From contig NZ_RYZZ01000016.1 in the NCBI RefSeq assembly GCF_003989135.1, forward strand, positions 47,396-111,395: a stretch of 64,000 nt of DNA, written 5' to 3'. The translations under genes were made by a program, and so were the position numbers. Position 1 is the stretch's first letter; the number at the start of each line of letters is the position of its first letter. The stretch comes from Peribacillus cavernae. Lineage in GTDB: Bacteria > Bacillota > Bacilli > Bacillales > DSM-1321. Positions 25,699-34,719 of the stretch are shown piece after piece. The notes beneath the pieces were generated by a model, which was not told the DNA's origin, made no database searches, and saw nothing but the letters and a program-made list of their open reading frames with translations.

Positions 25699-26817
25699 TT
25701 AGATAAACGTAAACGGATCGGTATTTATTTCCGAAATAATAAATTCCACTTCGAATTTTCTGTCTCTGCAGAGAACTGCCAAAACATCCGCCACTCCTTT
25801 TTTCATTACCTTTTCTACATTATGGCCGGGATCGACGATATTCAGTCCCATCATCATGGCATCGTGTGCCGTATGATAGTACATGTCTCCGGTTACGTAA
25901 ACATCGGCGCCCTTGAATTTCGCCTCTGTAAAATATTTATTTCCGTCCCCGCCGAGGACGGCTACTTTTTTGATCCTGGAGTTTAGGTTGCCGACAGCCC
26001 TTACCGCTTTCACATCGAGGGCATCCTTCACATGCCCGGCAAACTGATCTAATGTCATTTCCTGTTTCAAGGTCCCGATCCTTCCGAGCCCGAGCGGTTC
26101 CGGCTTGTTTTCCAGCCGGTAAATGTCATAAGCCGGTTCTTCATAAGGGTGTGCTTTGATCATCGCAGCTAGCAGCTTCTTTTCGATCTCTTCAGGAAAA
26201 ATCGTCTCAATTCTTACTTCTTCGACACTTTCAAGCCTGCCCTGTGTTCCAATTGCCGGATTGCTATTTTCCCCTGGAAGAAATCTGCCGACGCCTTCGC
26301 TTGAAAATGAACAATGGCTATAGTTACCGATATGGCCCGCCCCGGCATTCCCTAATGCTTGCCTGACTAGCTGTTCTGAATCGCCAGGAACATATACGAC
26401 CAGTTTTTTATACGTTGGTTGGTAGGTGGGAATGAGAACTTCCGTGTCTTGAAGCTCGAGAGCCTCCGCCAGGAAATCGTTTACCCCATTTCTCGCGACA
26501 TCGAGATTGGTATGCGCCGCATAGACGGCAATATCATGCTTGATCAGCTTTTCGATGATTCTCCCGCCCGGCACATCTGTGGCAATTTTCTTCAAAGGCC
26601 TGTAAATGAGCGGGTGATGGGCAATGATAAGCTGAACCCCTTTCTCGATTGCTTCATCGACGACTTCCTCGAGAACGTCCAGAGCGATCATGACCTTTGA
26701 AACAGACTTGTTCAGCCTGCCAATCTGGAGTCCTACTGGATCTCCATCCATCGCATAGCTTTTCGGTGAAAAGCTTTCCAACAAACTTATTATTTCTGCA
26801 CCATTCGTCATCTTCAC
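25699..26817 (-). CDS. yqfO: Nif3-like dinuclear metal protein (GTP cyclohydrolase 1 type 2 family)
   Basis: A 372-residue protein. The N- and C-terminal Nif3 parts carry metal-ligand motifs IAHHPLIYRPLK, AAHTNLD and GDMYYHTAHDAM. Between them (about residues 125-230) is the PII/CutA-like insert (PTYKKLVVYVPGD ... HPYEEPAYDIY) that defines the long YqfO form. It starts at GTG 26817, overlapping the trmK stop by 4 bases; ATG 26811 is an alternative. The annotated cyclohydrolase activity is by family name and is not certain. Confidence 0.9.
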   Translation of the reverse strand: MKMTNGAEIISLLESFSPKSYAMDGDPVGLQIGRLNKSVSKVMIALDVLEEVVDEAIEKGVQLIIAHHPLIYRPLKKIATDVPGGRIIEKLIKHDIAVYAAHTNLDVARNGVNDFLAEALELQDTEVLIPTYQPTYKKLVVYVPGDSEQLVRQALGNAGAGHIGNYSHCSFSSEGVGRFLPGENSNPAIGTQGRLESVEEVRIETIFPEEIEKKLLAAMIKAHPYEEPAYDIYRLENKPEPLGLGRIGTLKQEMTLDQFAGHVKDALDVKAVRAVGNLNSRIKKVAVLGGDGNKYFTEAKFKGADVYVTGDMYYHTAHDAMMMGLNIVDPGHNVEKVMKKGVADVLAVLCRDRKFEVEFIISEINTDPFTFI

Positions 26818-27524
26818 TGGTTCAGCGCCTCCTCCACCATTCTTATTTGCATCAGCAGCTCTGAACGTTTTGCATTCAAATCAGGATTTTGCCCTTTTTC
26901 TTCGAGCTGCTTAACGATCCTTTCCCAGTGAGCCTTTTCCTGGGACCATTTCTTTGCGAACGCTTTATTTTGTTCTTTTTTCAGGAAAGGACCAAGGATT
27001 ATTTCCAAATCCCGGTTTTCAGAATATGGACGGAGCGGATCGCCTTTTTCTGCGATTAAGATTTCATAAATCTGTTCATCTTCTTCCAAAATCTCTTCAT
27101 CAATGAGTTCCCAGTCATTTTCAAGCAGCCATATGCGGATGTTGGATGCGCCGACATTAGGCTGAAGGATGAGCCGTTTTACCCCTGCAAGCCTGTCTTT
27201 TCCTCTTTCCAGGATACTTGAAATAAGAGTCCCGCCCATTCCCGCAACCGCAATACAGGTAGCTTCATTAGGTGATAGAACCTCAAGGCCGTCCCCTTTA
27301 CGTACATCAATTGCATGCTGCAGTTCCATTTGCTCCACCTGCTCCCTGGCCGACCGAAAAGGGCCCTCAGCTACCTCTCCCGCAATTGCTTTGGCTATGA
27401 GCCCCTTTAAGACGGCATAACAGGGCAAATAGGCATGATCCGAACCTATATCAGCCAATGTGCTTTCTTTCGGTATATGAATCGCTACACGCTCTAAACG
27501 CCTTGATAGCTTTTCATGGTTCAT
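26814..27524 (-). CDS. trmK: tRNA (adenine(22)-N1)-methyltransferase
   Basis: A 236-residue SAM-dependent enzyme that makes m1A22 in tRNA. SAM-binding motif I is LADIGSDHAYLP, followed by GEVAEGP and VRKGDGLEVL. AVAGMGGTLISSIL is the catalytic-region motif of the COG2384 family. A C-terminal coiled coil (KKEQNKAFAKKWSQEKAHW, core EQNKAFAKKWSQ) is also typical. It overlaps yqfO. Confidence 0.93.
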   Translation of the reverse strand: MNHEKLSRRLERVAIHIPKESTLADIGSDHAYLPCYAVLKGLIAKAIAGEVAEGPFRSAREQVEQMELQHAIDVRKGDGLEVLSPNEATCIAVAGMGGTLISSILERGKDRLAGVKRLILQPNVGASNIRIWLLENDWELIDEEILEEDEQIYEILIAEKGDPLRPYSENRDLEIILGPFLKKEQNKAFAKKWSQEKAHWERIVKQLEEKGQNPDLNAKRSELLMQIRMVEEALNQ

Positions 27525-27640
27525 CTTATCATCTCGCTTACTTGTTTATCGCATTTTAATGGGATTAATAGAAGTTTACAAATCCACGCTTTTTCATTAT
27601 AGCAAAGACTTTCATGAATAATAAATAGACAACAAAAGTG

Positions 27641-27715
27641 CAGGCGCTGGAGCTGGATGCAGATAACCAAATTTAAGGTATCCACATAAAATTCAATCTA
27701 TAGTTTCCTATACAA
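27641..27715 (+). repeat. Internally deleted copy of the hairpin repeat
   Basis: The sequence just before it (ACAAAAGTGC) resembles the left tip, and it continues AGGCGCTGGAGCTGGATGC, the right end of the repeat at 28938-29068. The shared sequence then goes on through TATCCACATAAAAT, about 75 bp in all. The central stems are missing, as if the ends were joined. Confidence 0.6.
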
Positions 27716-27755
27716 TGAAAAAATGGCTGAAATCCCATAGGGAACCCCAGCCATT
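27716..27755 (-). terminator. Terminator of cccA
   Basis: AATGGCTG (27722-27729) and CAGCCATT (27748-27755) pair, with an inner TCCC/GGGA extension. The minus strand continues with TTTTT. Confidence 0.8.
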
Positions 27756-27765
27756 CTCCAAACGA

Positions 27766-28134
27766 TTATTTTAAGCCATGAACGAATTTAGCCATTGCAT
27801 CAAGATTTTCATCTTCAACAAGCCCGGCCGGCATGGCTCCTCTACCATTTTGGATCGTTGTTTTAACTTCTGCTTCGGATAAACGCTCTCCTACACCTTT
27901 CAATGCCGGGCCAGCGCCGCCCTGATATTGATCACCGTGGCAGCTGACACAGCTCTGCTGATAAATTTCCTCAGGATTAGCAGAAGCGGTTTGTTCCGTC
28001 TTTTCCTTTCCACCGCCTTCCTTTTCCTTTGCAAGATCCTTAGCATCTCCCAAGCCTTTAAAAGAAAGGATAAACATAAGTCCAATTCCCAATATACAGA
28101 TAAGCAGAAACGGAATAAGTGGATTTCGATTCAT
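27766..28134 (-). CDS. cccA: Cytochrome c-550, membrane-anchored
   Basis: A 122-residue protein with an N-terminal membrane anchor (about residues 6-25), a charged linker, and a cytochrome c domain. The haem motif is CVSCH and the distal methionine is in GAMPAGL. It transfers electrons on the outer face of the membrane. ATG 28134 has GGGGAGG upstream. It sits between trmK and sigA as in B. subtilis. A 12-bp palindrome lies 64-91 bases upstream. Confidence 0.95.
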   Translation of the reverse strand: MNRNPLIPFLLICILGIGLMFILSFKGLGDAKDLAKEKEGGGKEKTEQTASANPEEIYQQSCVSCHGDQYQGGAGPALKGVGERLSEAEVKTTIQNGRGAMPAGLVEDENLDAMAKFVHGLK

Positions 28135-28197
28135 AGTTTTTACCTCCCCTATGTAAACCTTAGTGTCCATAAAAATATTATATACAAACAAGTTATA

Positions 28198-28225
28198 TTT
28201 TACTTGAAAAATGTTTCAAGTAAAA
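28198..28225. promoter_or_regulatory. Perfect 12-bp palindrome upstream of cccA
   Basis: TTTTACTTGAAA (28198-28209) and TTTCAAGTAAAA (28214-28225) with a 4-base centre. On the minus strand TTGAAA followed 16 bases later by TATAAC could be a promoter overlapping it. No T-run follows, so an operator is as likely as a transcript-end hairpin. Confidence 0.5.
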
Positions 28226-28313
28226 GTCCTAAACGATAAGATATTCAAGAATTTTTCAAAAAATATTTTTTCGGGAAGTCTTAAACAAATTTGAAAAACA
28301 ATATTTTTAATTT

Positions 28314-28862
28314 TCAAAAGATATTGTATAATTTAACTATGAAGTAAATGATCACTCCCGCCCCCAAAAAGCCTGCCGCAGAAAAAGAAGCAATCGACAG
28401 CCGTTTTCCTGTATAAATCCACATCCCGCTATGGCAAAGCAAGCAGAGATACAGGATGATTGTTTGGCCCGGAACAAAATGTTCCACAGCCTGGACAGTA
28501 GCTAATAGAAACAGAAAGGCTGCTCCAATTAATGGAATATGGTAGTGGTAAAAACGTTTTGAGAAAAAGAACGACGCCCATAACAGCGTGAGGATCGAAA
28601 TAATTGATAGGCTGATTTGCATTCTATATGGTAATTGAGTAAAATAATTCAAAAATAGCGTTAGCAAAATGATAATGGCAACGGAAAGATACGGAATCAT
28701 CATTCTTGCAGTTATTCCGGCCGATTTGCCATCTTGCTGTTGTGTATCCTCTCCTTCGCTGTACATGGCAAGCAAATAATCGCAATATTGTTCAGGCAGC
28801 ATACGGCTGTGTTTCCAATAATGTAATTCTTGAATGATGATTTTCTTTCGGACTTCATTCAT
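28314..28862 (-). CDS. Hypothetical multi-pass membrane protein
   Basis: A 182-residue protein. The first 60 residues are hydrophilic and helical (ELHYWKHSRMLPEQYCDYLLAMY), which I cite as ELHYWKHSRMLPEQYC; the rest holds about five membrane helices. The N-terminal pattern with a short 'W-H-LP-Y-D-L' stretch recalls DUF2157-like proteins but I cannot assign it. ATG 28862 is the likely start, although its ribosome site is poor; GTG 28886 is an alternative. It lies between sigA and cccA. Confidence 0.7.
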   Translation of the reverse strand: MNEVRKKIIIQELHYWKHSRMLPEQYCDYLLAMYSEGEDTQQQDGKSAGITARMMIPYLSVAIIILLTLFLNYFTQLPYRMQISLSIISILTLLWASFFFSKRFYHYHIPLIGAAFLFLLATVQAVEHFVPGQTIILYLCLLCHSGMWIYTGKRLSIASFSAAGFLGAGVIIYFIVKLYNIF

Positions 28863-28937
28863 AAACGCACATCCCGGGAATGTCACTTTCTTACTATATC
28901 GGTTAAAAAGGCAGTCTTTTTAGGAACAAGACCAGAA

Positions 28938-29068
28938 CAAAAGCGCAAGCGCCTTGGTCAGCCCCGACAAGCATAAGACGAGCAGCTGTATGGGGAGCGA
29001 TTTTCTCCCCATCAGATGATTGGCTTATGACCTCGAGGGGCTAGGCGCTGGAGCTGGATGCAGATAAC
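28938..29068 (+). repeat. Modular hairpin repeat, short form
   Basis: A complete short copy between sigA and the membrane protein gene. Nested complementary blocks in order: AGCGCC, AGCCCC, CATAAG, ATGGGGAG, then CTCCCCAT, CTTATG, GGGGCT, GGCGCT. It ends GAGCTGGATGCAGATAACC. It lacks the AACGTCGAC modules of the long form. Confidence 0.85.
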
Positions 29069-29118
29069 CTAGATTAAATTATCCACATAAAATAATTTTA
29101 TAATCTCCTTAACAATAA

Positions 29119-29281
29119 AAAAAGCGCAATCGTCTTGTAAAAATGAAAAAAAGGAACCAACCAGAGGCGTATGCCAGCAGTGGATAATGAGAGAAGATTT
29201 CAGGCAGGCTCCAGGCCTGCAAGTTCCCTCTCGTTTAAACCAATGCTTCCGTACGCGCCTTACTCGATTCCTGTTACTGCA
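29119..29281 (-). other. Nested inverted repeats downstream of sigA, possible complex terminator
   Basis: After a repeat tip (AAAAGCGCAATCG at 29119), three stems nest around GCAGGC / GCCTGC: GAGAG with CTCTC outside it and AGGCG-GTA with TACGCCT further out (one bulge). On the minus strand the structure ends in GGTTGGTTCCTTTTTTT, so it may terminate the sigA transcript. Confidence 0.5.
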
Positions 29282-29285
29282 TATT

Positions 29286-30419
29286 TTATTCTAAAAAGTC
29301 TTTTAGCCTTTTACTGCGGCTTGGATGTCTAAGCTTGCGCAGGGCCTTCGCTTCAATTTGCCGGATACGTTCACGGGTTACGCCAAAAACTTTCCCGACT
29401 TCCTCGAGGGTACGCGTGCGTCCATCATCCAGGCCAAAACGGAGGCGAAGTACATTTTCTTCACGGTCCGTCAATGTGTCGAGCACATCTTCAAGCTGTT
29501 CTTTTAACAGCTCATAGGCGGCATGCTCGGAAGGAGATGTGGCATCCTGATCTTCAATGAAGTCACCCAAATGAGAATCATCTTCTTCACCGATAGGGGT
29601 TTCCAGCGATACCGGTTCCTGGGCAATCTTCAGGATTTCCCTGACCTTGTCAGGCGTTAAGTCCATGTCTTCGGCGATTTCTTCCGGAGAAGGCTCGCGG
29701 CCAAGATCTTGAAGCAATTGCCTTTGAACACGAATTAATTTATTAATCGTTTCTACCATATGGACGGGGATACGAATCGTCCTGGCCTGGTCAGCAATCG
29801 CACGTGTAATAGCCTGGCGTATCCACCAGGTCGCATACGTACTGAATTTGAACCCTTTTCGATAATCAAACTTCTCAACGGCCTTAATAAGGCCCATATT
29901 GCCTTCCTGAATTAAATCAAGGAAAAGCATACCGCGGCCGACATAGCGTTTGGCAATGCTCACTACAAGACGGAGGTTGGCTTCGGCCAAACGGCGCTTG
30001 GCTTCTTCATCGCCCTCTTCGATCCGGATAGCAAGTGAAATTTCCATTTCTGCCGATAGCAAATTGACCCGGCCAATTTCCTTCAAATACATCCGTACAG
30101 GATCATTGATTTTAACGCCAGGAGGGACGCTTAAATCATTAAGGTCGAATTCTTCTTCCTTCTCCAGTTCCTGACTGTTTGGATCTTCATCATCATCTTC
30201 TTCTTCACTCTCAGCAAGAACTTCAACCCCGTGATGGCCCAGGTATTCATAAAATTCATCCATTTGGTCTGAATCCAATTCAAAGCTTCCTATCCGTTCT
30301 GCAATCTTTTCAATTGTCAGGGATCCGCGCTTCTTCCCTAGTTCCAGTAATTGTTCTTTCACTTGATCCAGACTCACTTCATTTTCAACCTCTTTGGAAC
30401 GTGCTGGTTTGTCAGCCAT
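29286..30419 (-). CDS. sigA: RNA polymerase sigma factor SigA (RpoD)
   Basis: A 377-residue primary sigma factor. Region 1.1 (about 1-80), an acidic stretch ([13 protein letters not shown]), region 1.2 ([11 protein letters not shown]), region 2 with [15 protein letters not shown] and [13 protein letters not shown], region 3 ([14 protein letters not shown]), and region 4 with [21 protein letters not shown] are in order. ATG 30419 has GGAGGGG upstream. It lies 44 bases after dnaG, in the usual macromolecular synthesis operon. Confidence 0.98.
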   Translation of the reverse strand: MADKPARSKEVENEVSLDQVKEQLLELGKKRGSLTIEKIAERIGSFELDSDQMDEFYEYLGHHGVEVLAESEEEDDDEDPNSQELEKEEEFDLNDLSVPPGVKINDPVRMYLKEIGRVNLLSAEMEISLAIRIEEGDEEAKRRLAEANLRLVVSIAKRYVGRGMLFLDLIQEGNMGLIKAVEKFDYRKGFKFSTYATWWIRQAITRAIADQARTIRIPVHMVETINKLIRVQRQLLQDLGREPSPEEIAEDMDLTPDKVREILKIAQEPVSLETPIGEEDDSHLGDFIEDQDATSPSEHAAYELLKEQLEDVLDTLTDREENVLRLRFGLDDGRTRTLEEVGKVFGVTRERIRQIEAKALRKLRHPSRSKRLKDFLE

Positions 30420-30462
30420 CTGTTCCCCTCCTTCCAAAACTTACACGGTAACCTTGCATGAT

Positions 30463-32271
30463 TTATAATGATTTTCGCATTTGAATGATCTCCATGGCGA
30501 TTTGAGCCGCCCTCACATGATCACTTTGGCGTTCCGCTTCCTTTTCTTCCGCCTCTTTTTCCTTTATCTTTAACATCTTTTCGTATTTCAACACTTGTTT
30601 TATATAATCTGTCAGCTCTTTATCCGAAACTTCGCCATTTACTGACATCATTTCTATCTCGGATACGATTCTTCTCAGGTTTTGATCAGGCAGGTACGTC
30701 AGGAAAAAGCTTGTATCCGGTTCGTGTCCGTCCTCATAAAAAGCATATAAATACGTTATGATTGCCTGGTGTTCATCATGGTTAAAGACTGTGCCATTCA
30801 TCATTTGCTGGATTTTAAAGGCCGTTTCCTTACTTTTCAGCATATGGGCGATCAGCTTAATCTCAGCGTTATGATAGGCGGGCTTCAGCTTGTTTTCATA
30901 TTGTAACGTGATTCTCTTATGAAAGGAGGGTTGCCCGACATTCCCTTTTCTTCTTTCTGCGAAAAAAATCTGTCTTTGCTGCTTTTCCAATGCGTCCAGC
31001 GACAAAGAAAATTCCGAAGATATTTGCCTTAGATAATGGTCTCTCTCAACCGCGTTTGGCAAATGCGAGATTTCCTTTAATACCTCTTCAATATATTGGA
31101 TGCGATCTCCTTCATTATTTACATTTTTTCCTTTACGCAGATATTGTAATTTAAACGCCATATACGTTAAGCTGGACCCTATTACATCAGAAACGAAGCT
31201 CTTCTCCCCATATTTCTGAATGTAGTCATCGGGATCGAGATTATCCGGCATAAGCGCGGCTTTCACATGAAGTCCCGCTTCATTGAGCATATTTGAAGCC
31301 CTGTTGGCCGCAGCAAGTCCAGCGGAGTCGGAATCATAGCATATCAAGACGTTTTCCGTGTTTCTTTTGATCAATTGGATATGCTGGTCGGTCAATGATG
31401 TCCCCATTGTTGCAACTGCGTTTTCAACGCCGGCCCGTACCGCTGAAATACAATCTGCAAATCCTTCAAAAAGGATAACTTGCTCTTTTTTTCGGATATG
31501 CGGCCTCGCATTGTGAAAGTTATAAAGGATTGTACTTTTAGTAAAGATCGCTGTTTCCGGGCTGTTTAAATATTTAGGCTCACCAGCCCCGAGTGCTCTT
31601 CCCGAAAACGCAATCGTATTTCCCTGTCGATCCATGATCGGAAACATGATTCTGTCCCTGAAACGGTCAAAGTACTTTTCATCCCGTTCCCTGAAAATGG
31701 CCAGACCTGCTTTTTCGAGAATATCGGCTGAATACCCCCTTTTCGACAGGAATTTAAAAACAAAATCCCATGAATCAAGGGCATAGCCGACTTGGAACTT
31801 CTCGATTGTATCGATGCTGAAACCCCGGTTAAGCAAATATTCAAGCGCTTCCTGTCCCTCTTTTGTATTTACCAGTAAATGATGGTAAAATTTCTTTAGA
31901 AGATCATGGGACTCAAGCATCTGCTTGGAAGACTCGGGAATGTTTGACTTCGCCGCATCTTTCTGGATTTCAACATCAAGTGGAACATTTCCTTTTTCAG
32001 CCAATACCCCGACAGCTTCAATGAAACTGTAACCTTCGATATCCATGATAAAGGTAAAAATGTTGCCGCCTGCCCCACAGCCAAAGCAATGAAAGATTTG
32101 CTTATCAGGAGATACTGAAAAAGAGGGTGTATTCTCACCATGAAAAGGACAAAGGCCGAAATAATTTCGCCCTTGTTTTTTCAGCTGCACATACTCGCCA
32201 ATCAAGTCGATGATATCTACAGCCTCTCGAATCTGATTTATTTTTTCATCTTGAATTCGGGCATTTGTCAT
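30463..32271 (-). CDS. dnaG: DNA primase
   Basis: A 602-residue enzyme that makes RNA primers at the replication fork. The N-terminal zinc site is CPFHGENTPSF ... HCFGCGAGG (CHC2 type). The catalytic core has EGFADCISAVRAG and the TOPRIM CYDSDSAGLAAA. The C-terminal part (about 450-602) is the helicase-interacting region. It sits between the YqxD gene and sigA, so primer synthesis and the main sigma factor are co-expressed. Confidence 0.97.
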   Translation of the reverse strand: MTNARIQDEKINQIREAVDIIDLIGEYVQLKKQGRNYFGLCPFHGENTPSFSVSPDKQIFHCFGCGAGGNIFTFIMDIEGYSFIEAVGVLAEKGNVPLDVEIQKDAAKSNIPESSKQMLESHDLLKKFYHHLLVNTKEGQEALEYLLNRGFSIDTIEKFQVGYALDSWDFVFKFLSKRGYSADILEKAGLAIFRERDEKYFDRFRDRIMFPIMDRQGNTIAFSGRALGAGEPKYLNSPETAIFTKSTILYNFHNARPHIRKKEQVILFEGFADCISAVRAGVENAVATMGTSLTDQHIQLIKRNTENVLICYDSDSAGLAAANRASNMLNEAGLHVKAALMPDNLDPDDYIQKYGEKSFVSDVIGSSLTYMAFKLQYLRKGKNVNNEGDRIQYIEEVLKEISHLPNAVERDHYLRQISSEFSLSLDALEKQQRQIFFAERRKGNVGQPSFHKRITLQYENKLKPAYHNAEIKLIAHMLKSKETAFKIQQMMNGTVFNHDEHQAIITYLYAFYEDGHEPDTSFFLTYLPDQNLRRIVSEIEMMSVNGEVSDKELTDYIKQVLKYEKMLKIKEKEAEEKEAERQSDHVRAAQIAMEIIQMRKSL

Positions 32272-32300
32272 ATTTTCACCTTACGTTTCGGTGATAGTGT

Positions 32301-32801
32301 TTAATTCGATATTATTTCGTTTTCTCCTGCAAAGTTCGACAAGATTTTTGTAAGACAAGTTGTAAAGTTCAAACGATCTTGTTTTGTAAAAGCTTTAGGG
32401 CCTTTTGTATGTTTACCCTGCCTGCGAAGTCTTGCGGATTGGTAGCGCATATCGAGAAGAGAGGATATGTTCCCATCTGTATATTCCTTTCCCCGCGGCG
32501 AAAGTACGTAAACGCTTTTAACGAGCAGGGTTCCCGCTAAACCAATATCAGCTGTCACCACAATGTCACCTTTTTGAACAGAATTTGTGATATAAAGGTC
32601 TGCCGCTTCTTTATCGGCATCGACATAAACCCATTTCCCTTCCGGTTCATTCATCATGTTTTTATATGACGCCACAAAACAAACCGGGACTTCGTGCAGC
32701 TTTGCACATTGAAGGGTTTCCTTTTTTACCGGACACGCATCCGCATCCACATAGATTATCGGTTTATTATCACTATGGTTTAATTCTACATCCTTCTGCA
32801 T
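32301..32801 (-). CDS. yqxD: YaiI/YqxD family protein (DUF188)
   Basis: A 166-residue cytoplasmic protein with YVDADACPVKKE near the N-terminus and VVTADIGLAG in the middle, the acidic motifs of the PIN-like DUF188 family. A basic tail (RLRRQGKHTKGPKAFT) is also characteristic. A nuclease-like role is suspected from the fold but unproven. It is the first gene of yqxD-dnaG-sigA. Confidence 0.92.
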   Translation of the reverse strand: MQKDVELNHSDNKPIIYVDADACPVKKETLQCAKLHEVPVCFVASYKNMMNEPEGKWVYVDADKEAADLYITNSVQKGDIVVTADIGLAGTLLVKSVYVLSPRGKEYTDGNISSLLDMRYQSARLRRQGKHTKGPKAFTKQDRLNFTTCLTKILSNFAGENEIISN

Positions 32802-33166
32802 TATCCTTTTTTTATCCTTTTGAAGTTTATGGAGATAAAACGATTTGTCGAATTTTATTCAGACGAAAGCCTTGACTTCTTTCCCTTTATAGTCTATTCC
32901 TTATTGGTCGAGTCTAAACCTTGAGAATTCATTTTTCTCACAATTTTTTATTATAGTACACTTTAAGCTATTATGCCATAAATAAAACTTGAACGTGGTT
33001 GGCTTTTTCACAGAAAAAAGAGCCGGCACTAAAAGCGACGGGCAAAACGGGACCAAAGCCCTTCCAAAAAATAAACATATGTAAAAAAATTACTGTGGTA
33101 GAATGATCTTTACATATGCTTACTATATGCTTTGTCACGCAGACTGTCTACTAATAGGCCGGTCTC
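32802..33166. other. Upstream region of yqxD-dnaG-sigA
   Basis: This 365-base region should hold the operon promoters, but no -35/-10 pair was convincing. It contains one Spo0A-like core TGTCGAA at 32846-32852 and a 10-bp inverted repeat CATATGTAAA / TTTACATATG (33076-33085 with 33109-33118). Confidence 0.35.
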
Positions 33167-33976
33167 TTAGATCGTGCGGTTGTGAATGATTTGGATGATG
33201 GTATTTGCTGTTTCTTCCACAGCTTTATTCGTCACGTCAATAATCGGACAATGCAACCTGGAAACGATCGATTCGAAATATTTCAATTCTTCCTTGATCC
33301 TTTCCATATTCGCGTATATGGCATGGTCATTCAACCCAAGCGATTTTAAACGTTCCTTACGGATATCGTTCAGTTTTTCCGGACTGATTTTCAAGCCGAA
33401 GCACTTCTCAGGCGGAACCAAAAACAACTCTTCAGGCGGTTCCACTTCCGGGACAAGCGGGACATTGGCTACTTTGAAACGCTTATGCGCCAGGTATTGG
33501 GATAGCGGTGTCTTGGAAGTCCGTGAAACCCCAACCAGGACGATGTCCGCCCGCAGGATACCGCGCGGGTCCCTGCCGTCATCATACTTAACAGCAAACT
33601 CAATCGCTTCCACCCGCTTAAAATATTCATCATCAAGCTTGCGGACCATTCCGGGTTCATTCAGCGGGGAAATAGCAGCCCGTTGCTGGAGTATATCCAT
33701 CAAAGGCCCAATGATGTCGTACGCCAAAATGTTTTCCTTCTCTGCCTGCTCCTGCATATACATCCTGATTTGAGGCCTAACAAGGGTATAGGCAATAATC
33801 GCATTGTTTAGTTTTGCAAGAGAAATCACTTCATCGACATTTTGCTCATCTTCCACATATGGAATGCGTTTAATCGAGAAATGCGAGCCTGCAAACTGGC
33901 TTGCTGCGGCCTTTGTAACTAATTCCGCAGTTTCCCCCACCGAATCGGATACAACATAAATGATTGTACTATTCAT
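33167..33976 (-). CDS. yqfL: Pyruvate,phosphate dikinase regulatory protein family (YqfL)
   Basis: A 269-residue DUF299 protein with the P-loop [15 protein letters not shown], preceded by [12 protein letters not shown]. The family acts as a bifunctional kinase/phosphorylase on pyruvate,phosphate dikinase or PEP synthetase. In B. subtilis YqfL modulates the gluconeogenic repressor CcpN, encoded just upstream here. The 27-base gap indicates an operon. Confidence 0.93.
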   Translation of the reverse strand: MNSTIIYVVSDSVGETAELVTKAAASQFAGSHFSIKRIPYVEDEQNVDEVISLAKLNNAIIAYTLVRPQIRMYMQEQAEKENILAYDIIGPLMDILQQRAAISPLNEPGMVRKLDDEYFKRVEAIEFAVKYDDGRDPRGILRADIVLVGVSRTSKTPLSQYLAHKRFKVANVPLVPEVEPPEELFLVPPEKCFGLKISPEKLNDIRKERLKSLGLNDHAIYANMERIKEELKYFESIVSRLHCPIIDVTNKAVEETANTIIQIIHNRTI

Positions 33977-34003
33977 ATTCTCTTCAATCCCCCATGCATG
34001 CTC

Positions 34004-34642
34004 TTAAATGCTTTCATCAGCCAGGGCCAAAAAAGCTTTTGTAATATTTGTCTTCGTAAGTCTCCCGATTACTTCATACCCGATACCTGTCTCCTTTACG
34101 ACCGGTAAGGCATCGATTTGCTTCTCAATCAGCTTCCTAGCCACATCGATCAGTAAATCCTCCTTCATGCACATTGTGATATTGGGCATCCTTGTCATGA
34201 TAATATTGACTGGAATCGTTGTCAGCTCCTGCTTGCCAATACTCGCACGCAGCAAGTCCTTCCGTGACAAAACACCGACAAGCAGTGAATTTTTATCGAC
34301 GACGAACAGCGTCCCTACATCTTCAAGAAACATCATGACAATCGCATCATATACGGAAATTCCTTCCCCGACAACTACCGGAATCGATTGGTAGTCTTTG
34401 ACGTATATGTTCTTCAGGTTGTCCGTAAGTAGCTGTGTCCCCGATTTCCCTGTGTAAAAATAACCGACCCGGGGTCTTGCATCCAGGAATCCGGCCATCG
34501 TCAAGATCGCTAAATCAGGCCTTAATGTCGCTCTTGTTAAATGAAGCTGTTCTGCAATATGCTCACCTGTAATGGGCCCATTGTCTTTGACGATTTGTAA
34601 AATATGTTCCTGCCGTTTGCTTAGCTCGATTTTAAACACCAC
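34004..34642 (-). CDS. ccpN: Transcriptional repressor CcpN
   Basis: A 212-residue regulator with an N-terminal winged helix (PITGEHIAEQLHLTRATLRPD, core HIAEQLHLTRATLR) and two CBS domains (about 75-205, including TLFVVDKNSLLVGVLSRKDLL, core LLVGVLSRKDL). CcpN represses gapB and pckA in the presence of glucose; the CBS pair binds nucleotides. It starts at GTG 34642. It precedes yqfL and follows glyS, as in B. subtilis. Confidence 0.94.
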   Translation of the reverse strand: MVFKIELSKRQEHILQIVKDNGPITGEHIAEQLHLTRATLRPDLAILTMAGFLDARPRVGYFYTGKSGTQLLTDNLKNIYVKDYQSIPVVVGEGISVYDAIVMMFLEDVGTLFVVDKNSLLVGVLSRKDLLRASIGKQELTTIPVNIIMTRMPNITMCMKEDLLIDVARKLIEKQIDALPVVKETGIGYEVIGRLTKTNITKAFLALADESI

Positions 34643-34719
34643 CCTACTGCTCTAGCAGAGAAAAAGTAATATGCCATACTATATTTTATAATTATATACT
34701 ATTTCTGCTAAAAGTGCTG

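Noticed and set aside
28938..29068. Repeat considered as a tRNA or riboswitch
   Set aside because: It lacks tRNA signatures and occurs in front of functionally unrelated genes, and is antisense to them.
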